A stretch of 64,000 bases of DNA from Carya illinoinensis (taxonomy: Eukaryota > Streptophyta > Magnoliopsida > Fagales > Juglandaceae): NCBI RefSeq assembly GCF_018687715.1, contig NC_056755.1, positions 10,778,501 to 10,842,500 of the forward strand, given 5' to 3'. A model generated the notes under the pieces. That model had not been told where the DNA came from. It made no database searches and worked only from the letters and a program-made list of their open reading frames with translations. Shown here in pieces: positions 24,268-37,181 of the stretch (position 1 is the first letter of the stretch; every line of letters starts with the position of its first letter). The position numbers were made by a program, and so were the translations under genes.

Positions 24268-27204
24268 CAGAATTTTTTATCTCTTGCTGAGACATTGTGA
24301 AGGATGATGTTGTCGAGGCTACGAGAGATTTTCTTAGTGGGACAACATTGCCAAGATACTATTCCTCGTCTTATATTGTGTTCATTATTAAAGTTCCAAA
24401 TCTGAATAGTTTTGATAAATTTAGACCAATTAATCTGTGTTCTGTGGTTTATAAAAGTTTTACCAAGATTTTGGTGAAAAGATTGACGCCACTGTTACCA
24501 AGAATAATTTCGCAGGAGTAGGGTGCGTTTATCCCAGGGCGTAGTATTTTTGAAAATATCACCATTGCTTATGAAATGGTGCACTTGATACACAGGAAAA
24601 CTCAGGGAGGTAATATTGTTATGAAGGTTGACATGGCTAAAGCTTATAATAGAGTCCACTAGGATTTTCTCTTAGATGTTCTGAAGGGATTTGGTTTTAA
24701 TGATAAATTCTGTTGTATTATTGCAGAGTGTTTGAAGTTTCCTGGGTTTTTAGTTATGATGAATGGGACATACAAATGATTTTTTAAATCATCCAGAGGA
24801 TTACGTCAAGATGACCCTCTTTCCCCTTATATGTTTATTATTATGGAGGAAGTTCTATCTCAATTACTCAAGAGGAGCTTTGAGAAAGGACGAATTGGCA
24901 AATTTTATCATCCCTGGGGTGCACCTTTGGTTTCTCATTTATTTATGCGGATGATTTTCTTGTATTTGCTAAGAGAGATGCTCAGTTTGTTAAAAGATTA
25001 ACTCAAACGTTTGAACTTTATGAGATCTGGTCTAGCCAAAGTATTAATAAGAGGAAATCGGCAATTTTTCTCTCCAAGCACATTAGACTTGCACGGCATC
25101 GTGCTTTACTAAGAAATTTTGGGTTTAGGAAGGTATGTTTTTGACTACTTATCTGTGTGTTTCTTTGCTCTTTGGTCATTTAATGGCTAGGCATTTGGAG
25201 TTGCTTGTGGATAAAATTCGAGAAAAGGTGGCAGGGTGGAAGTATAATTATTGTCTCAAGGTGGGCGGCTTGTTTTGCTTAAACATGTTCTATCATGCAT
25301 GTCTACTCATCTCTTATCTGTGCTGAGTGTTCCTAAAGTGGTTTTGAAGATGCTTAATTCTATTTTATCTTCTTTTTTCTGGGGCGAGGTGAATGGAAGT
25401 GCTAAAAAGAAGTGGTGTTCTTTGGACAAGTTGTGCAGACCTACGTTAGAGGGTGGCTTGGGTCTTTGAGATTTCTCTGAAGGTTCTGCGCTCTCTTCAT
25501 GTGAAGTTCGCTTGGCATCTTATGGCGGTTGATAATCTATAGACCAGGTTTTTCAAGACGAAATATGCTCAACGTGGGCATTTATTGCTCGCAAAAAATA
25601 ATACTACTTGCTCTCGTTTCTGAAAGTCCATCATATCCATATTACCTGATGTGTGTGAGTAGATTCTCTGGAAAGTCATAAGTGGACGTGTTTCATTCTG
25701 GTTTGATCGGTGATTGGATAATGAACCACTTTGCTTGAGGGTGCCAGACATGACCAATCCGTTAATTCAGATTCGGGAGTGCTGGGTTGACAGGTCCTAA
25801 GATGTTGAGGTTTTGGAAAATTTGGTTGGTACCGCTCTCATGGAGGACATTGTGGCTTCGATCTCTACGGGTAAAGAAGGGGAAGATGTCATTGTAAGGA
25901 AGCCTGCCTTGGATGGGAATTTTTCATCGGCTAGTGCTTGGGAGTTGATTCGATTTAAGGCAGATAAGTCTCCAGAATTGCAGTGGTTTTGGCATAAAAT
26001 GTTGCCGAAGAAAATCTCCCTGTGTATATGGAAGGCACGTTTTTAGTGCTTACTAGTGGACTCTCGGGTGCAATCTTGTGGTATTTCCATGGCATCAAGC
26101 TGTGATTGCTGTGTTGCTAAAGAGGTAGAGACCCTTGATCCTATTTCATGGTTAGGAGAGCATGCAACTCAGTTATGGTAGAGGGCAGCTAGAGAGTTTG
26201 GCATTACGGTTTTGCCAATGCGAACTTGGTGGGGATGTGTGTCTCAATGGTTTGCTCTTGCCAAGAAGAAATCTCAACTCGGTATTCTCATTGGTGTTTT
26301 GCCTTGTCTTATCACTTGGAAGCTTTGGCAGAGACGTTGCAAAGCTAGGACGAAAGGTGGTGTGGAGTCTATTGAAGGCGTGGTTGGGCATTCTATCGGG
26401 GGACTATACGAAAGTGCACTCTCTTTCATGTTTGGATGAGAGGCAATTACAGAATTTAGGCCTACCCGTGCTGCCCATCTAGGGTCGACAAGTGAGGTGT
26501 GTCTCATGGTGCAAACCATCATTTGGTTATGTGAAGCTCAATGTTGACGGAAGTTGTCGAGGGAATCCAGGGACTTGTGGTGGAGGAGGGGTGATTGGGA
26601 TAGTGGTGGCTTTGTTTTTGGGGGTTTTTCTGCCTATTTTGGTAATGAAACAAATAATGAGGCTAAACTTAGAGCCCTTAGAGATGGGGCAGTGCTTTGT
26701 AAAGCTATGGGATTTCGTTTTCTGGAAATCGAGTGTGATTCGCAAGTAGTGGAGGATTGGGTTCTCGCTGGGAGTTGTTCTGTTTGGTATCTTTGGGATT
26801 TTTGGGAGGAAGTTTTGAAGGCATTACAAGGTATTAATTTCTCGATTCAAGATCAGTTTCGAGAAGCAAACCAAGCTGCTAATTTTTTGGCACGTCGAGG
26901 CAAGGAAGGATTTACATGTAGTTTCGAAGGTGAAGTTTCTATGCCTAGGCATTTGAGGGGTATCATCATATTAGATAAGCTGGGCTTACCTTACTTACGT
27001 TTTTGACTTGAGTTTCTTTCTCATTTGTTTTTGGTTATAGGCATGTTTAGAATGGTTTTCTTTATGGTTGTTGGCATTGGCTTTCAATTTGTTACCACGG
27101 TATTCCCTCACCATAAGTGAGGCTTTTAATAAATTGGGAGGGGGTCACTTATGGACAGGTGACCTTCATCTCTTTAAAAAGAAAAGAAAAGAAAAGAAAA
27201 GAAG
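24268..27204 (+). mobile_element. 5'-truncated plant L1-type LINE
   Basis: Starts abruptly within the reverse transcriptase region and ends in an (aaaag)n tail at about 27176-27204. RT pieces include KFRPINLCSVVYK near 24420, IVMKVDMAKAYNRVH near 24620, SRGLRQDDPLSPYMFII near 24795 (GD changed to DD), and a YADD box near 24945 that is out of frame. RNase H pieces are KLNVDGSCRGNPG near 26540, NNEAKLRAL near 26655 and ECDSQVV near 26730, from two frames. It has the same 3' end as the LINE at 50699-56665 (ggtcacttatggacaggtg) and so belongs to the same family. 5' truncation is normal for LINE insertion. Confidence 0.85.
26492..27006 (+). pseudogene. LINE RNase H domain (RVT_3 type), frameshifted
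   Basis: A plant-LINE RNase H is split between two frames. The first aspartate (KLNVDGS) is read from 26492. The glutamate (NNEAKLRAL), the second aspartate (IECDSQVVEDW) and the REANQAANFLARRG segment are read from the frame open between 26554 and 27006. The protein would degrade the RNA strand of the element's RNA:DNA hybrid. It ends with the typical LGLPYLRF tail followed by the 3' UTR. Confidence 0.75.
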
Positions 27205-29104
27205 ATATCATTAATGGTCAAACGAGAGTATGGCACGTTAAGTGGACATTGACTTACTGTTAGAAAAACATACAACAACGTTCGAATGTCAAAGTTAATC
27301 AATGTTCGAACATATATTATATATGATCGAACGAAAAATTGGCGGGTTAAGTTACTACATTTAGCGGGACATTGACTTACCATTTGAACAAATTATTATA
27401 ATGTTCTAAAGAATAAGTTAATCAATATTCAAACGTAAAATAAAGAGTTCGAATGGAGATTTATTGCATAAATATCTAGCAAGATTGAAGAAACGTTCAA
27501 ACAACATATATTCCAATCAAATGGTGCTAGAATTTTTACAATTTTCTATGGCAACACAATACCTTACTTAATTATCGATAAATATTTATTTTATATAAAA
27601 GATTAGCCATTAAATAATATATAAAATAGAAATCATTAATTAATTTAGAAGAGAAAAATACAATTCATAATTAAATTAAATTTACAAAATACAAAATATT
27701 CTGTATAAAAAAAAAAGAAATGCAAATAAAAGATACAGTCTACTATGACCCCAACTCTCTACACACATCCTCGACTGTGGTTAGGCGTGTTTCTAGCTGT
27801 GTCAGCCGAGTACTGATTGTGACCTGAGTCGTAGACATGACATCAATTTCTGTATGTAAGTTAGAGATGCTAGCATTAACATCTGTGTATAAGTTAGAGA
27901 TGCTAGCATTAATCTCTATATGTAAGTCAGATATGGCACTATAGATCTTTGTACATATGCATCAATCATCATTGATGTCTGTCTACGGATCTCTACACGC
28001 ACTATATTTGTCATCTCCTCATGAGTAGGTCTGTGTGGATGTCTCACCGGCTAATACTCCATGATCTCTCAAGTGTGCATCTCCCTTAGTATCGACAGGT
28101 TCTGGAATAGGACATGAAGACAAGTCTCGATTGACCTGTGTTTCGTGATAGGGTGAAGGAGTTGATCGGTCTAGTTGGCTTCTGGACACGCTCTGCAATA
28201 TTTGGCAAGACCCCAGCATGTAGCAGAAATCTTGTGATCAGGATCCCAAATGGAAGTATATTTGTCATATTGTACTAGGCTTCTGATAGTGAATATATAA
28301 TCCACTAGGTAGATAGGCACCCCACGAGCGACGCGTATCATAAACTTCGCCCGATCCATGCCAATCTCTATCTTGTGCTGCCAAGGATCAATGTTGTTGG
28401 CGATGATCAAGTTCATGATCTTAAATAAACTAGATAAATCTTCTTATTTGATGCTCTTCGTCCCATCATAGGGAGGAGACTCCCTGGGCTCCAAGTTCGG
28501 ATACGTTGTATGCAATCATGGATTATCAATGAAATCGACAAGTATTTCTGCTGAAAATGTCGGCGAGTATGTCGTCATCTCGGATGAAACAACTGATTGA
28601 GCTCTTTATAAAACTCATAGACATATTGATATAGGAAACAAGGTCCCATGCTTCGTACTTCTGGTTGAAGATCGGTGTCCAGCCACATACAAAGAAGACA
28701 GCTGGCAAGGAGCAACCCTCCCAAAGAAGATCCTGAAAGTCACAGATTCTCACCTGACATTCCAACAAAATAGTCCTCTCTCAAATTGCTTCGCTAGAGG
28801 GTTGTCTTGGTCTGCCATGTTGTCGTCCCCTATAAGACATTGTCAACCTGAAATTTGAAAAACAAAATTAAGAAAATTAGTTATAAAATATCATACATAA
28901 ACCTCACAAAATTATATACTAATTAATATAATTTAAAAATTTTTTTCGTTATATCATTCAAACAAATAATTAAGCGTTTAAAAGGTACAAAGATTTCAAA
29001 CAATTAAACAATCATTCAAACGTCATTGAAAGCATAAAAGCGTTTGAACGTCAAACATATGTGTTCGAATGCTTTTGATGGTCACTTAACCATTCGATAC
29101 ACGA

Positions 29105-29575
29105 GTCGAACATAGATGGATTATCTGAATATGAAGTATTAAATCATTTTCAAGAAATGGTTATAGTTACTACTGTTTATAAAGGAAATGGAAAGACAGA
29201 TCATCAGATGGCTCACATTGTTGTTATAGGTTTTATTGGTCAATTAAAAGGCTGGTGGAATCATTATCTTTCAAGTGAACAATGAAATAAAATATTAACC
29301 CAATATAAAAGTGATGAAAGAATGCAAATAATCTAAACAAAAGATGGCCAACCATTAGAAAATGTTGTTAATACTTAATATTCAGATTTACTAAGCATTT
29401 TGTTGGTGATCCTATTCAATCTAAAGGAAAGAACTAATGTTTTTTTAATTAATTTAAGATGCTCTCAATTATCTTATTTTCGTTGATATAAAAATGTGTT
29501 TCTAACTAAAATTATAATTAGAAATGACTGCCAACAACCATAATGAAAAGAAAAGTTCATAACTAGAAAAGAGTT
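29105..29575 (+). pseudogene. Retroelement/pararetrovirus capsid-gag-like remnant, copy B
   Basis: The counterpart of 15246-15715 in spacer B, slightly better preserved. The motif GQLKGWW is readable near 29240, and weak similarity continues to about 29570. Stops occur near 29285 and later. No other polyprotein domains flank it. Because both spacers contain it in the same position, it was present before the unit duplicated. Confidence 0.4.
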
Positions 29576-30385
29576 GTAAGGGAGTTTTAGGTTAATTATT
29601 TTTTATACAATAGATAATTTCAATTCATTTAAGGAGAATTATTTATCTACAATATTTTTTCATTTTTTTTACAATTTTATATAAAATATAACATTTTTTA
29701 ATAAAATGATGTACAAATAATTTTATTTTCAATGGAAGGTATTGTAAAAATCGTTAAAAATCTATTTATTTTTATTTTTATTTTTTAAAAATAGAAAAAT
29801 TCTTATTTTTACTTAAATAAAAAATAGACTACGTTGTTACGTAAAATTACTATTAAAATTTCATACGGTCATGTGCAATGAAATATAAGATTACCGATTT
29901 TTTCAAAATTTAATAATGAACAGTTCTTTTTTTACTACGTATAGTCACTTTTACATATTTTTTGTGCATTCCATTGATGTTATTTCAAAGCAATTATTTT
30001 GTATAAAAAAATGACGCAGCCAATCACATTAATGAAATGCGCAATGAATACGCAAAAATGACTTTACATAAAATTTTTATATAATAAGAGATTATAAATC
30101 CATATCTCAATGGGGTTTGATCAACAAAGGGCTAACTTTACAGTATGTCATTTCTATAACTAGGCAAACATCAGGTCCATGGGTGTTGTATGCATGCTGC
30201 TGTCGGGCTCCAAACAGCTTCTTCATGCCATTTGTTCGGAGTACATATGAGAGGCGCTGAGTTTTTAATAAAATAGAAAATACTTTGTATTTACCTACCG
30301 TATTTTTGTCGTGTTAAGACATGATTATTTTATTATATACATTAAATTAAACACGAGCTGCTTAATTAAATCAATCAAAACTTAA
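29576..30385. repeat. P450 downstream flank, array copy 3 (first part)
   Basis: Matches 15716-16170 and continues past the Copia insertion at 37182-37569. The last five bases, cttaa (30381-30385), form the target-site duplication of that insertion. Confidence 0.7.
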
Positions 30386-30813
30386 TGTTGGGGAAATCAA
30401 GACACAAGCACACACACACAAATTGACAACAAGAGTTAACGTGGTTCGACAATTAACTACGTCCACAAAAAAGAACTTCACTATCAAAATAATGGAACAC
30501 ATAGAAATATTACAGAGGAGGAGGATCACACTCCACTCGACTCAACTCTCTTTCTTTTCTCTCAAAGCTCACCCTGGCTCTCTCTTTTTCATTTTCTCAG
30601 CTCTTCACGCAAGAGCTCTTTCTTGCTGTAATTTCTTCATCAGATAGCCTCTCCTTTTATAGGAGAGGCTTGAGAGGCAGGCATCCTCTATCTCTTACAA
30701 AATAATTCAGCTATAGCAAACTAAGACCAACTTTAACAAAGTTGATGGCCACTTTGTTTGAAAGAAGGAGAGAGCAACTGGCTCCTCCTTCTAGATGGGT
30801 GTGGACCCTATCA
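30386..30813 (-). repeat. Copia 3' LTR
   Basis: Opens tgttggggaaatcaagacac and closes ...ggaccctatca. About 50 bp near 30650-30700 (including a small hairpin ctctccttttataggagag) are absent from the other LTR. Confidence 0.9.
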
Positions 30814-30830
30814 ATTCTCCCCCTTTATGC
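30814..30830 (-). other. Copia polypurine tract
   Basis: Plus-strand attctccccctttatgc reads on the minus strand as a purine run, aaagggggagaat, immediately before the 3' LTR. It is the primer for plus-strand DNA synthesis in such elements. Confidence 0.8.
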
Positions 30831-30899
30831 CCATCAGAGGGGAACACTCTCTAGTTAGAGGCCATCCCGGCTATGTCTTTGTATAGCTCGAGCTTCTCA

Positions 30900-33678
30900 C
30901 TAGTAACCACCTCCGTTAGCATGTCTACTGGATTCTCTTTCATATGGATCTTTTACAAGCTTCAATAATTGTTGTTCCATCACTTTGCGTATCCAATGAT
31001 AGCGGGTATCAATATGCTTAGTGCAGGAATGGTACATTGAATTCTTGCTCAAGTCTAGAGCACTTTGACTATCACAATGTACCTTGTAGTCTTCTTGACT
31101 AATTGCCAGTTCTTGGAGAAAACGCTCCATCCACAACATTTCTTTCCAAGCTTCTACTGTGACAATGTATTCTGACTCTATTGTAGACAAAGCAACACAC
31201 TTATGCAACTTGGATTTCTAAGAGACAACTCCCCTTGCAAAAGTGAAGAGAAATCCCAAATTAGATTTCCTACCATCAAGATCTCTTACCATATCTAAAT
31301 CAGTATAGCCTTCTAGAACTGGTTTAGCTCCCCCAAAGCACAAGCATAACTTTGACGTACCCTTCAAGTCCCTAAGAATCCACTTGACTGCTTCCTAATG
31401 ATCCTTTCCTGGATTTGAATGGAATATGTTCACTATGCCTACAACATGAGCAATATCTGGTCTTGTATAGACCATAGCATATATCATGCTTCCTACAATT
31501 GAAAAGTAGGGGACTGCTTCCATCTCTTCTATCTCTTTCTTTGAAGAGGGACACGAGCTCTTGCTCAACTCGAAGTGGTTGGCTAGTGGAGTATTTACTG
31601 GCTTGGCATCTCCCATGTTGAAACTTTTGATCACCCGTTCAACATATTTTTGTTGTGATAGCCACAATCTCTTGGCTTCCCTATCACGAACAATCTTCAT
31701 GCCCAAAATTTGCTCTGCTGGCCCTAAGTCTTTCATGTCAAAGGACTTGGATAGTTTTTTCTTTAGTTTGCTGATCATGGACCTATCCTCACCAATGATT
31801 AACATATCATCAACATAAAGAAGAAGTATAATAACCCTATCATTCTAGAACCTTTGAACATAGACACACTGATTTGCAGCAATTCTCTTGTAACCATGAC
31901 TCACCATGAATGAGTCGAACTTCTTGTACCATTGCCTCAAAGCTTGCTTGAGGCCGTAGAGACTTTTCTTCAACATGCAGACTAAGTGATCTTTCCCTGG
32001 AGCTTCAAACCCTTCTAGCTGCTCCATATAGATTTCCTCCTCCAGATCTCCATGGAGAAATGTTGTCTTTAGATCCATCTGTTCGAGTTCCAAGTTCAAG
32101 CTAGCTACCAATCCGAGTACAACACGAATTGAGGTCATCTTCACCACCGGTGAGAAGATTTCATCAAAGTTGATTCCTTTGTTCTATAGGAATACTGTGA
32201 CAACCAATCTAACCTTGTGCTTCACAAGATTTCCTTGGCCATCTTTCTTCAGCTTGAACACCCACTGTTTTTTAGGGATTTCTTTCCTTCAGGAAGTTTC
32301 AGCAACTCATAGGTCTGATTTTTATGCAAAGAATTCATCTCTTCTTGCATAGCTTACATCCATAGGCTTTTATCAGGATGATTTTGAATTTCCTGGAAGC
32401 TCTTTGGCTCCCCCTCATCAGTAAGCAGAATATAATCTGATTTCAGATATCTTCTAGACGGAATCAATAGACGGCCTCTTGCTGATCTTCTTGAATGAGC
32501 TTCATCAATGAAAGAAGGTTCCCCACCATCTGACCCTTGTGGTGGTATTCTCGCTTCTGGTGAAGAGGGTTCTTACTCCCCCTGCTTGACACTCTGAGCT
32601 TCTTCTTCTGCTTCTGGATCTTGATCCTGCATCTCCTCATTATAGGTGGCAATGTGTAATGGTGTTGGATCTAAAGTATAAGACCTAAACTCTCTTAATT
32701 TTGAGGAAGTTTCAGTTCCTATGTGCTGGTTTTCATGGAACACAATGTCCCTACTTCTGACAATTCTCTTCATCAACGGATCCCATAACTTGTATACGAA
32801 CTCTTCATCTCCTTATCCAACAAAGATATATGGAGTTGACTTAAAATTGGGCTTCTGTCTTAGCTCCTTGGATACGTGTGCAAAGGCTTTGCACCCAAAT
32901 ACTCTCAGGTGAGAGTAAGAGACATCTCTTCTAGACCATACCTTTCCAGGAACTTAAAATTCCAGTGGTGCTGAAGGTGATCTGTTGATGAGGTAACAAG
33001 CAGCACAAACAGCTTCACCCCAGAATGGCTTTGGTAACTTAACCATACTGAGCATGCATCTCGGTCTTTCCATGATGGTCCGATTCATCCTCTTGGCTAC
33101 ACCATCTTCTCATGTCGGATATCGCAATGAGTGCAGTATGCGGTGAACTCTTTGGAAATATATTCTCCTCTATTGTCCATTCGCAGGAACTTCAACTTCT
33201 TTCCTGTATCTCTTTCCACCAAGACGTGGAACTTCTTGAAGTGCTCGAAGACTTGGTCCTTTGTTTTCAAAACATACACCCAAACCTTTTGTGCAGCATC
33301 ATCATTGAATGTCACAAAATATCTATTACCTCCCAATGACTATTCTTCCATGGGACCATATACCACAGAGTGTACCAGACTCAACAGCTATGATCTCCTC
33401 TTGGCAGAGGAATGAAACGAGACTCTATGTTCTTTGCCAAACAAACAATAATCACTAGGGTTTAACACAGTACCTTTGGCAACTTTGATGAGTGCTTTTT
33501 TAACAAGAGTATCCAACCCTTTCTCACTCATGTGTTCGAGTCTCTTATGCCACAGATTCGGTGATACCTCCGCTTCCACTGCTTTGAGGCTATCAACACC
33601 AATCTTCACATGAGTTTTGTATAACGTACCACAAATGTGTCCTCGGGTGATAGCTGTTGCGACTAAACTCTGACTCAA
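30900..33678 (-). pseudogene. Copia pol remnant (GAG-pre-integrase, integrase, RT, RNase H)
   Basis: From high to low coordinates: GAG-pre-integrase with LWHKRLEHMSEKGLDTL near 33550; integrase core with GGNRYFVTFNDDA and LRMDNRGEY (family form is SDNGGEY) at 33336-33097; reverse transcriptase with LEQMDLKTTFLHGDLEEEIY near 32080 and SLYGLKQALRQWY; the catalytic YVDD at 31806-31817; and RNase H with ALSTIESEYIV near 31180 and HCDSQSALDLSKN near 31075. Stops and frame changes separate these blocks. Intact, the polyprotein would copy element RNA and integrate the DNA. Confidence 0.85.
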
Positions 33679-33684
33679 ATTACT

Positions 33685-35985
33685 GAATCAAAAATCTAGT
33701 GCAGTTTTACCTGCAAGTATACAGGTGTTGTAGTATCGTATAGGATCGAATCCACAGGGATTGACTTTTGTGATAAAGAAAATGAATTCAGACAATGAAA
33801 CAAAATTATTAAAAGAAACGTACAATCTAATATAAAGATGTGGAGAAAGACTAAGGTTTCGAGGATCCGTCTAATAATTTATGATATTGTTTCTGATTGA
33901 TTTACTTCAATTAAACTAGAATAATGATTCCGTTTAATTGGAAGATTTAGCACTTAAGATCAAGAAAAACAGACGCTTATGATCGAGCATGAACGATTGA
34001 TGATTAAAACATTTATAAATCTATTTGAATACTACAGGGATTCCTCAAGCATTCACTGTATTCGGAAATCACAATGAATCAAGACGAGTATATAGATAAT
34101 CAAAATATCCAATAATAAAATCTTTCAATTGATCAAGCTCGTAGAATAAATTTTACGTGGATTTGAAAACAATATTTAAATCATTAAACTTCACCTCTAA
34201 CCTTAGTATGAAAATTTAGTCAAACATATTTATTATAAGTGCTATAAAAGTCACAAAAATATCCTTCATTAAATAACTAAAATAAAATACAAGAAATATT
34301 AGGAAATAACTTAGAAACAACAAAATCTGAAAATCCAACTGATACAGAGGAATAAATTAGAACCAGAAATTGAATTGTAGAAAATAAGAATGAAATCAAT
34401 GGATGAAAACTCCCTCCACTCAATCCTTTTTTTTTTCTTCGTACATGACAAACATGAAGCTGAAAGAAACTGAATTCAATCCGGCTTTCTCCCTTAAAAT
34501 TCAACTCACGGATTCTCTATATTAATTCCAAACTCTCTCCACTCAATACTCTACTTCCCTCTCTATGTCCCTCTACTCTCAACCAAGATAAACCCCAACC
34601 AATTAAATTACTCCAGCCGGCCTACACATCTCCAAGAAATAAATATTTCCAGCCGTCTCCCCTCAACTCTCTCAATCCGTGTCTCTTCTCCCTTTCTTCA
34701 ACCAACCTACACGTCTCTTCCTCTCTCAATTTTCCACCTATCCCTTTCACCCTTTCCTATCTCTTCTAACCGATTGCCTCCTTCTCTCCATCCGTATCTC
34801 TTCTTCTAGGATAATTAACTAATAAAAGCCTACACGTTTAACACAACATCCCAGCCCCACACCGATTGCTCTCCACCTCCATCTCCCACGTACCCCTCTC
34901 AATTCCTATTGGTTGAAAATTCTGCACCGACTCTACTATCTTTTCTCTCCCTCTCTACTTATGAGCAACACACATCAACTCTCTTCTATCTCTTACGTAA
35001 CCTGCCCCTCAAATTCTCACCGATTGCCCCTTTTTTTTCACTTCCGTCCAGCAACATATATATATAAATATAAAGCTGCTTCTAGTCGTCCAAAGTCCAA
35101 ACTCCCTCCTCCAATCACCACCGATTTTCCACTCTTCACTCCCCTTTAATCACGGCACCTCTCTTTCTTTACACACCAACCTCTACTCACTTCAAAAACA
35201 GCCAATCAATCACATGCTCTCCCATCGTTAACACTCCTGGAAATTGCCTTTTTTCACTCCTTCAATCAAGCCGACTTCTTACCTCTCCTTTTCAACCACC
35301 GATTTTCCTGATTTGGAAAATTAATCCCAGCCTTTCCACGTCTTTTTTTCTGCCTCTCTCCAATTCAATCAAGCCGACTTCCTCTCCTCTATCAACGTAA
35401 AAAGCCAAACAATCAATTAGCTGCACCAACCATCATTCTTTCCGTATACGTCCAGCTCCATTCCCTTCTGTCCTTCACTTCTTCTTTTGCCAAACTTGTT
35501 CTTGACTTTTACATTGTATGTATTTATCCACCGAAAGTTGCTTTCTTCATGCATCTTTAAACAACCAAGTAAGAAAGTCTTCGTCTTTATTTTTAGCTGC
35601 CCAAGTACACTTCTTCATTTCTTCTCTTCGTTCCTCTCAGTTAATATGCACTTTTGGTCACAAGTTCCAATCGAATTCCATCTGAATTTTATTTAAGCTG
35701 AAAATAAGAAGAAGAAAAATAACACTAAAAAATAAATTAAAAGAAAAATAGATTATAAAAATAAACTATATATGTGAGGAAATATTGTCCAATTAAATCA
35801 TAGTTATAAAATTAAGCATAAACATGATATCAATCAATTAAAAATTACAATTCGTATTTATGCTTATTAACTATTTTTCCATCTAAAATCAATAATAGTG
35901 TCATGAAGAATTTAAAATATATTGGTTTTAAATAGCTAAAACATGCAATATTTCAGCTCAATCAACAGCCATGGCACCTTGTAAC
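33685..35985. mobile_element. Unclassified insert inside the Copia element, pyrimidine-rich
   Basis: This block separates gag (35985-36300) from GAG-pre-integrase (ends 33678), where zinc knuckle and protease should lie. It begins near a phrase cctgcaagtatacaggtgtt...tcgaatccacaggga. From about 34500 to 35690 it is strongly pyrimidine-rich on the plus strand. No conserved protein was recognised; the short open frames are a by-product of the C/T bias. No terminal repeat or target-site duplication was seen, so it may be an insertion with eroded ends. Confidence 0.45.
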
Positions 35986-36300
35986 AACTTCCAAGAAGGC
36001 CTTGTTACGAGCAGTCTTAGCTTGATACATACCCTCTAGTATCTTCCAGAGGACATAGGCATCCGTTTCTTCAGCCACTTGGTAAAAGACATTATAGTCA
36101 ATCCATTGTCAGATATGAACGATAGTTCTATTGTGCATCTTTTTCCATATTTGATTCGTAAAATCATCTGGTTTGACCCCTTCATTTTTTATGGGATCGA
36201 ATAGATCTTTACAGTTTAGGAAATCCTTCATCCGAGGTCTCTAAAGACTGTAGTTTGAGGAAGTCAGCTTTATCATAGCGCCTACTATTGAATCCTTCAT
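35985..36300 (-). pseudogene. Copia gag fragment
   Basis: The minus strand reads MIKLTSSNYSL near 36275, then FLNCKDLFDPIKNEG and WKILEGMYQAKTARNKA near 36020, all typical of Copia gag (UBN2 family). Two stops fall where tryptophan codons are expected. It ends abruptly after NKA at the edge of the insert. Confidence 0.7.
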
Positions 36301-36787
36301 GAATTTAGACTGGATCTAAATTCAAAAAACAAGTACATGATCTTTGAGGTGGAATCATCAAAATTGGACAGCACAGTTGTGTCTGGAATGCTTGATTTTG
36401 TTAAGAAAGACTCTTGTTTTGCCAAAATCGGCCTCAAATTGCACAAAATGCAGTGAAAGAACCAAAAAATCAAATCAGGCGTGTGCAGCGTGTGCAAATC
36501 ACGCGCCTTTTAGCCTTCGCTGCGAGTGGAGTGCATGCTTCTCATGCGTTAAATCTCTAACCTAACCGATCTGACTTGGGTTGGACCTGTCTGACGTCGT
36601 CTGGGTGTGTGGAGGAGCATGTGAGAGTAGGACTCACTCTTTGATCTTCAGGCGGCTCGTGGGGGCACGTGCAGTCTTCTTTCGGCCTCCGATTTACACC
36701 GTTGTTCTTGTTTCATCGAGAAGAACACTTTGGTGAGCAACATACCAAAATCGAATTTTCTAGAAAAAAACTTTTCCTAACAAGAAC

Positions 36788-36799
36788 ACTTTGATACCA
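36788..36799 (-). other. Copia primer-binding site
   Basis: The minus strand tggtatcaaagt lies two bases from the 5' LTR and is complementary to the 3' end of initiator tRNA-Met, the usual plant primer. Confidence 0.75.
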
Positions 36800-36801
36800 C
36801 T

Positions 36802-37176
36802 TTTTGGAGAAATCAGGACACAAAAACATGCACACAAATTGACAACAAGAGTTAACATGGTTCGGAAACTGCCTATATCCACAGAAAAGAACTTAACTAT
36901 CAAAATAGGGGAACATAGAGAAAATTACAAAGGAGGAGGATCACACTTCACTTGACTCAACTCTTTTTCTTTTCTCTTAGAGCTCACCCAGGCTCTCTCT
37001 TTTTTCTTTCCTTGCCTCTTCACAAAAGAGCTCTTTCTTACTTCATCAGATGCTCTCTGACAAAATAATTCAACTTTAGCAAACCAAGACCAACTTTAAC
37101 AAAGTTGGTGGCCACTTTGTTTGAAAGAAGGAGAGAGCAAATGGCTCCTCCTTCTAGATGGGCGTGGACCCCATCA
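36802..37176 (-). repeat. Copia 5' LTR
   Basis: Aligned with 30386-30813. Its outer end is ...ggaccccatca at 37176. Its inner end reads tttttggagaaatc, so the LTR terminus has mutated from tg. Confidence 0.85.
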
Positions 37177-37181
37177 CTTAA

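Larger units (their letters stand above)
24021..29104. mobile_element. CACTA-like element, spacer copy B (interrupted by a LINE)
   Basis: The left terminus CACTACAACAAAAATTC lies at 24021. The element runs to 24267, is interrupted by the LINE at 24268-27204, and resumes to about 29104. The body matches spacer A (12952-15245), including the gttcgaac-rich subterminal zones. A decayed minus-strand ORF lies at 27720-28830 (pieces such as WDLVSYINMSMSF and MDRAKFMIRVARGVPIYLVD). It has a deletion of about 110 bp relative to copy A near 28475. Confidence 0.55.
30386..37176 (-). mobile_element. Copia (Ty1) LTR retrotransposon, decayed, with 5-bp TSD
   Basis: LTRs at 30386-30813 and 36802-37176 enclose a minus-strand interior. 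The target-site duplication cttaa flanks it at 30381-30385 and 37177-37181. Next to the low-coordinate LTR lies the polypurine tract (minus strand aaagggggagaatt). Next to the high-coordinate LTR lies a primer-binding site read on the minus strand as tggtatcaaag. The domain order along the minus strand is gag, (foreign insert), GAG-pre-integrase, integrase, reverse transcriptase, RNase H: the Copia order. Zinc knuckle and protease were not found. Many stops make it inactive. Confidence 0.9.

Noticed and set aside
34500..35696. Several short open frames
   Set aside because: They follow from the C/T bias of the block and have no conserved motif.
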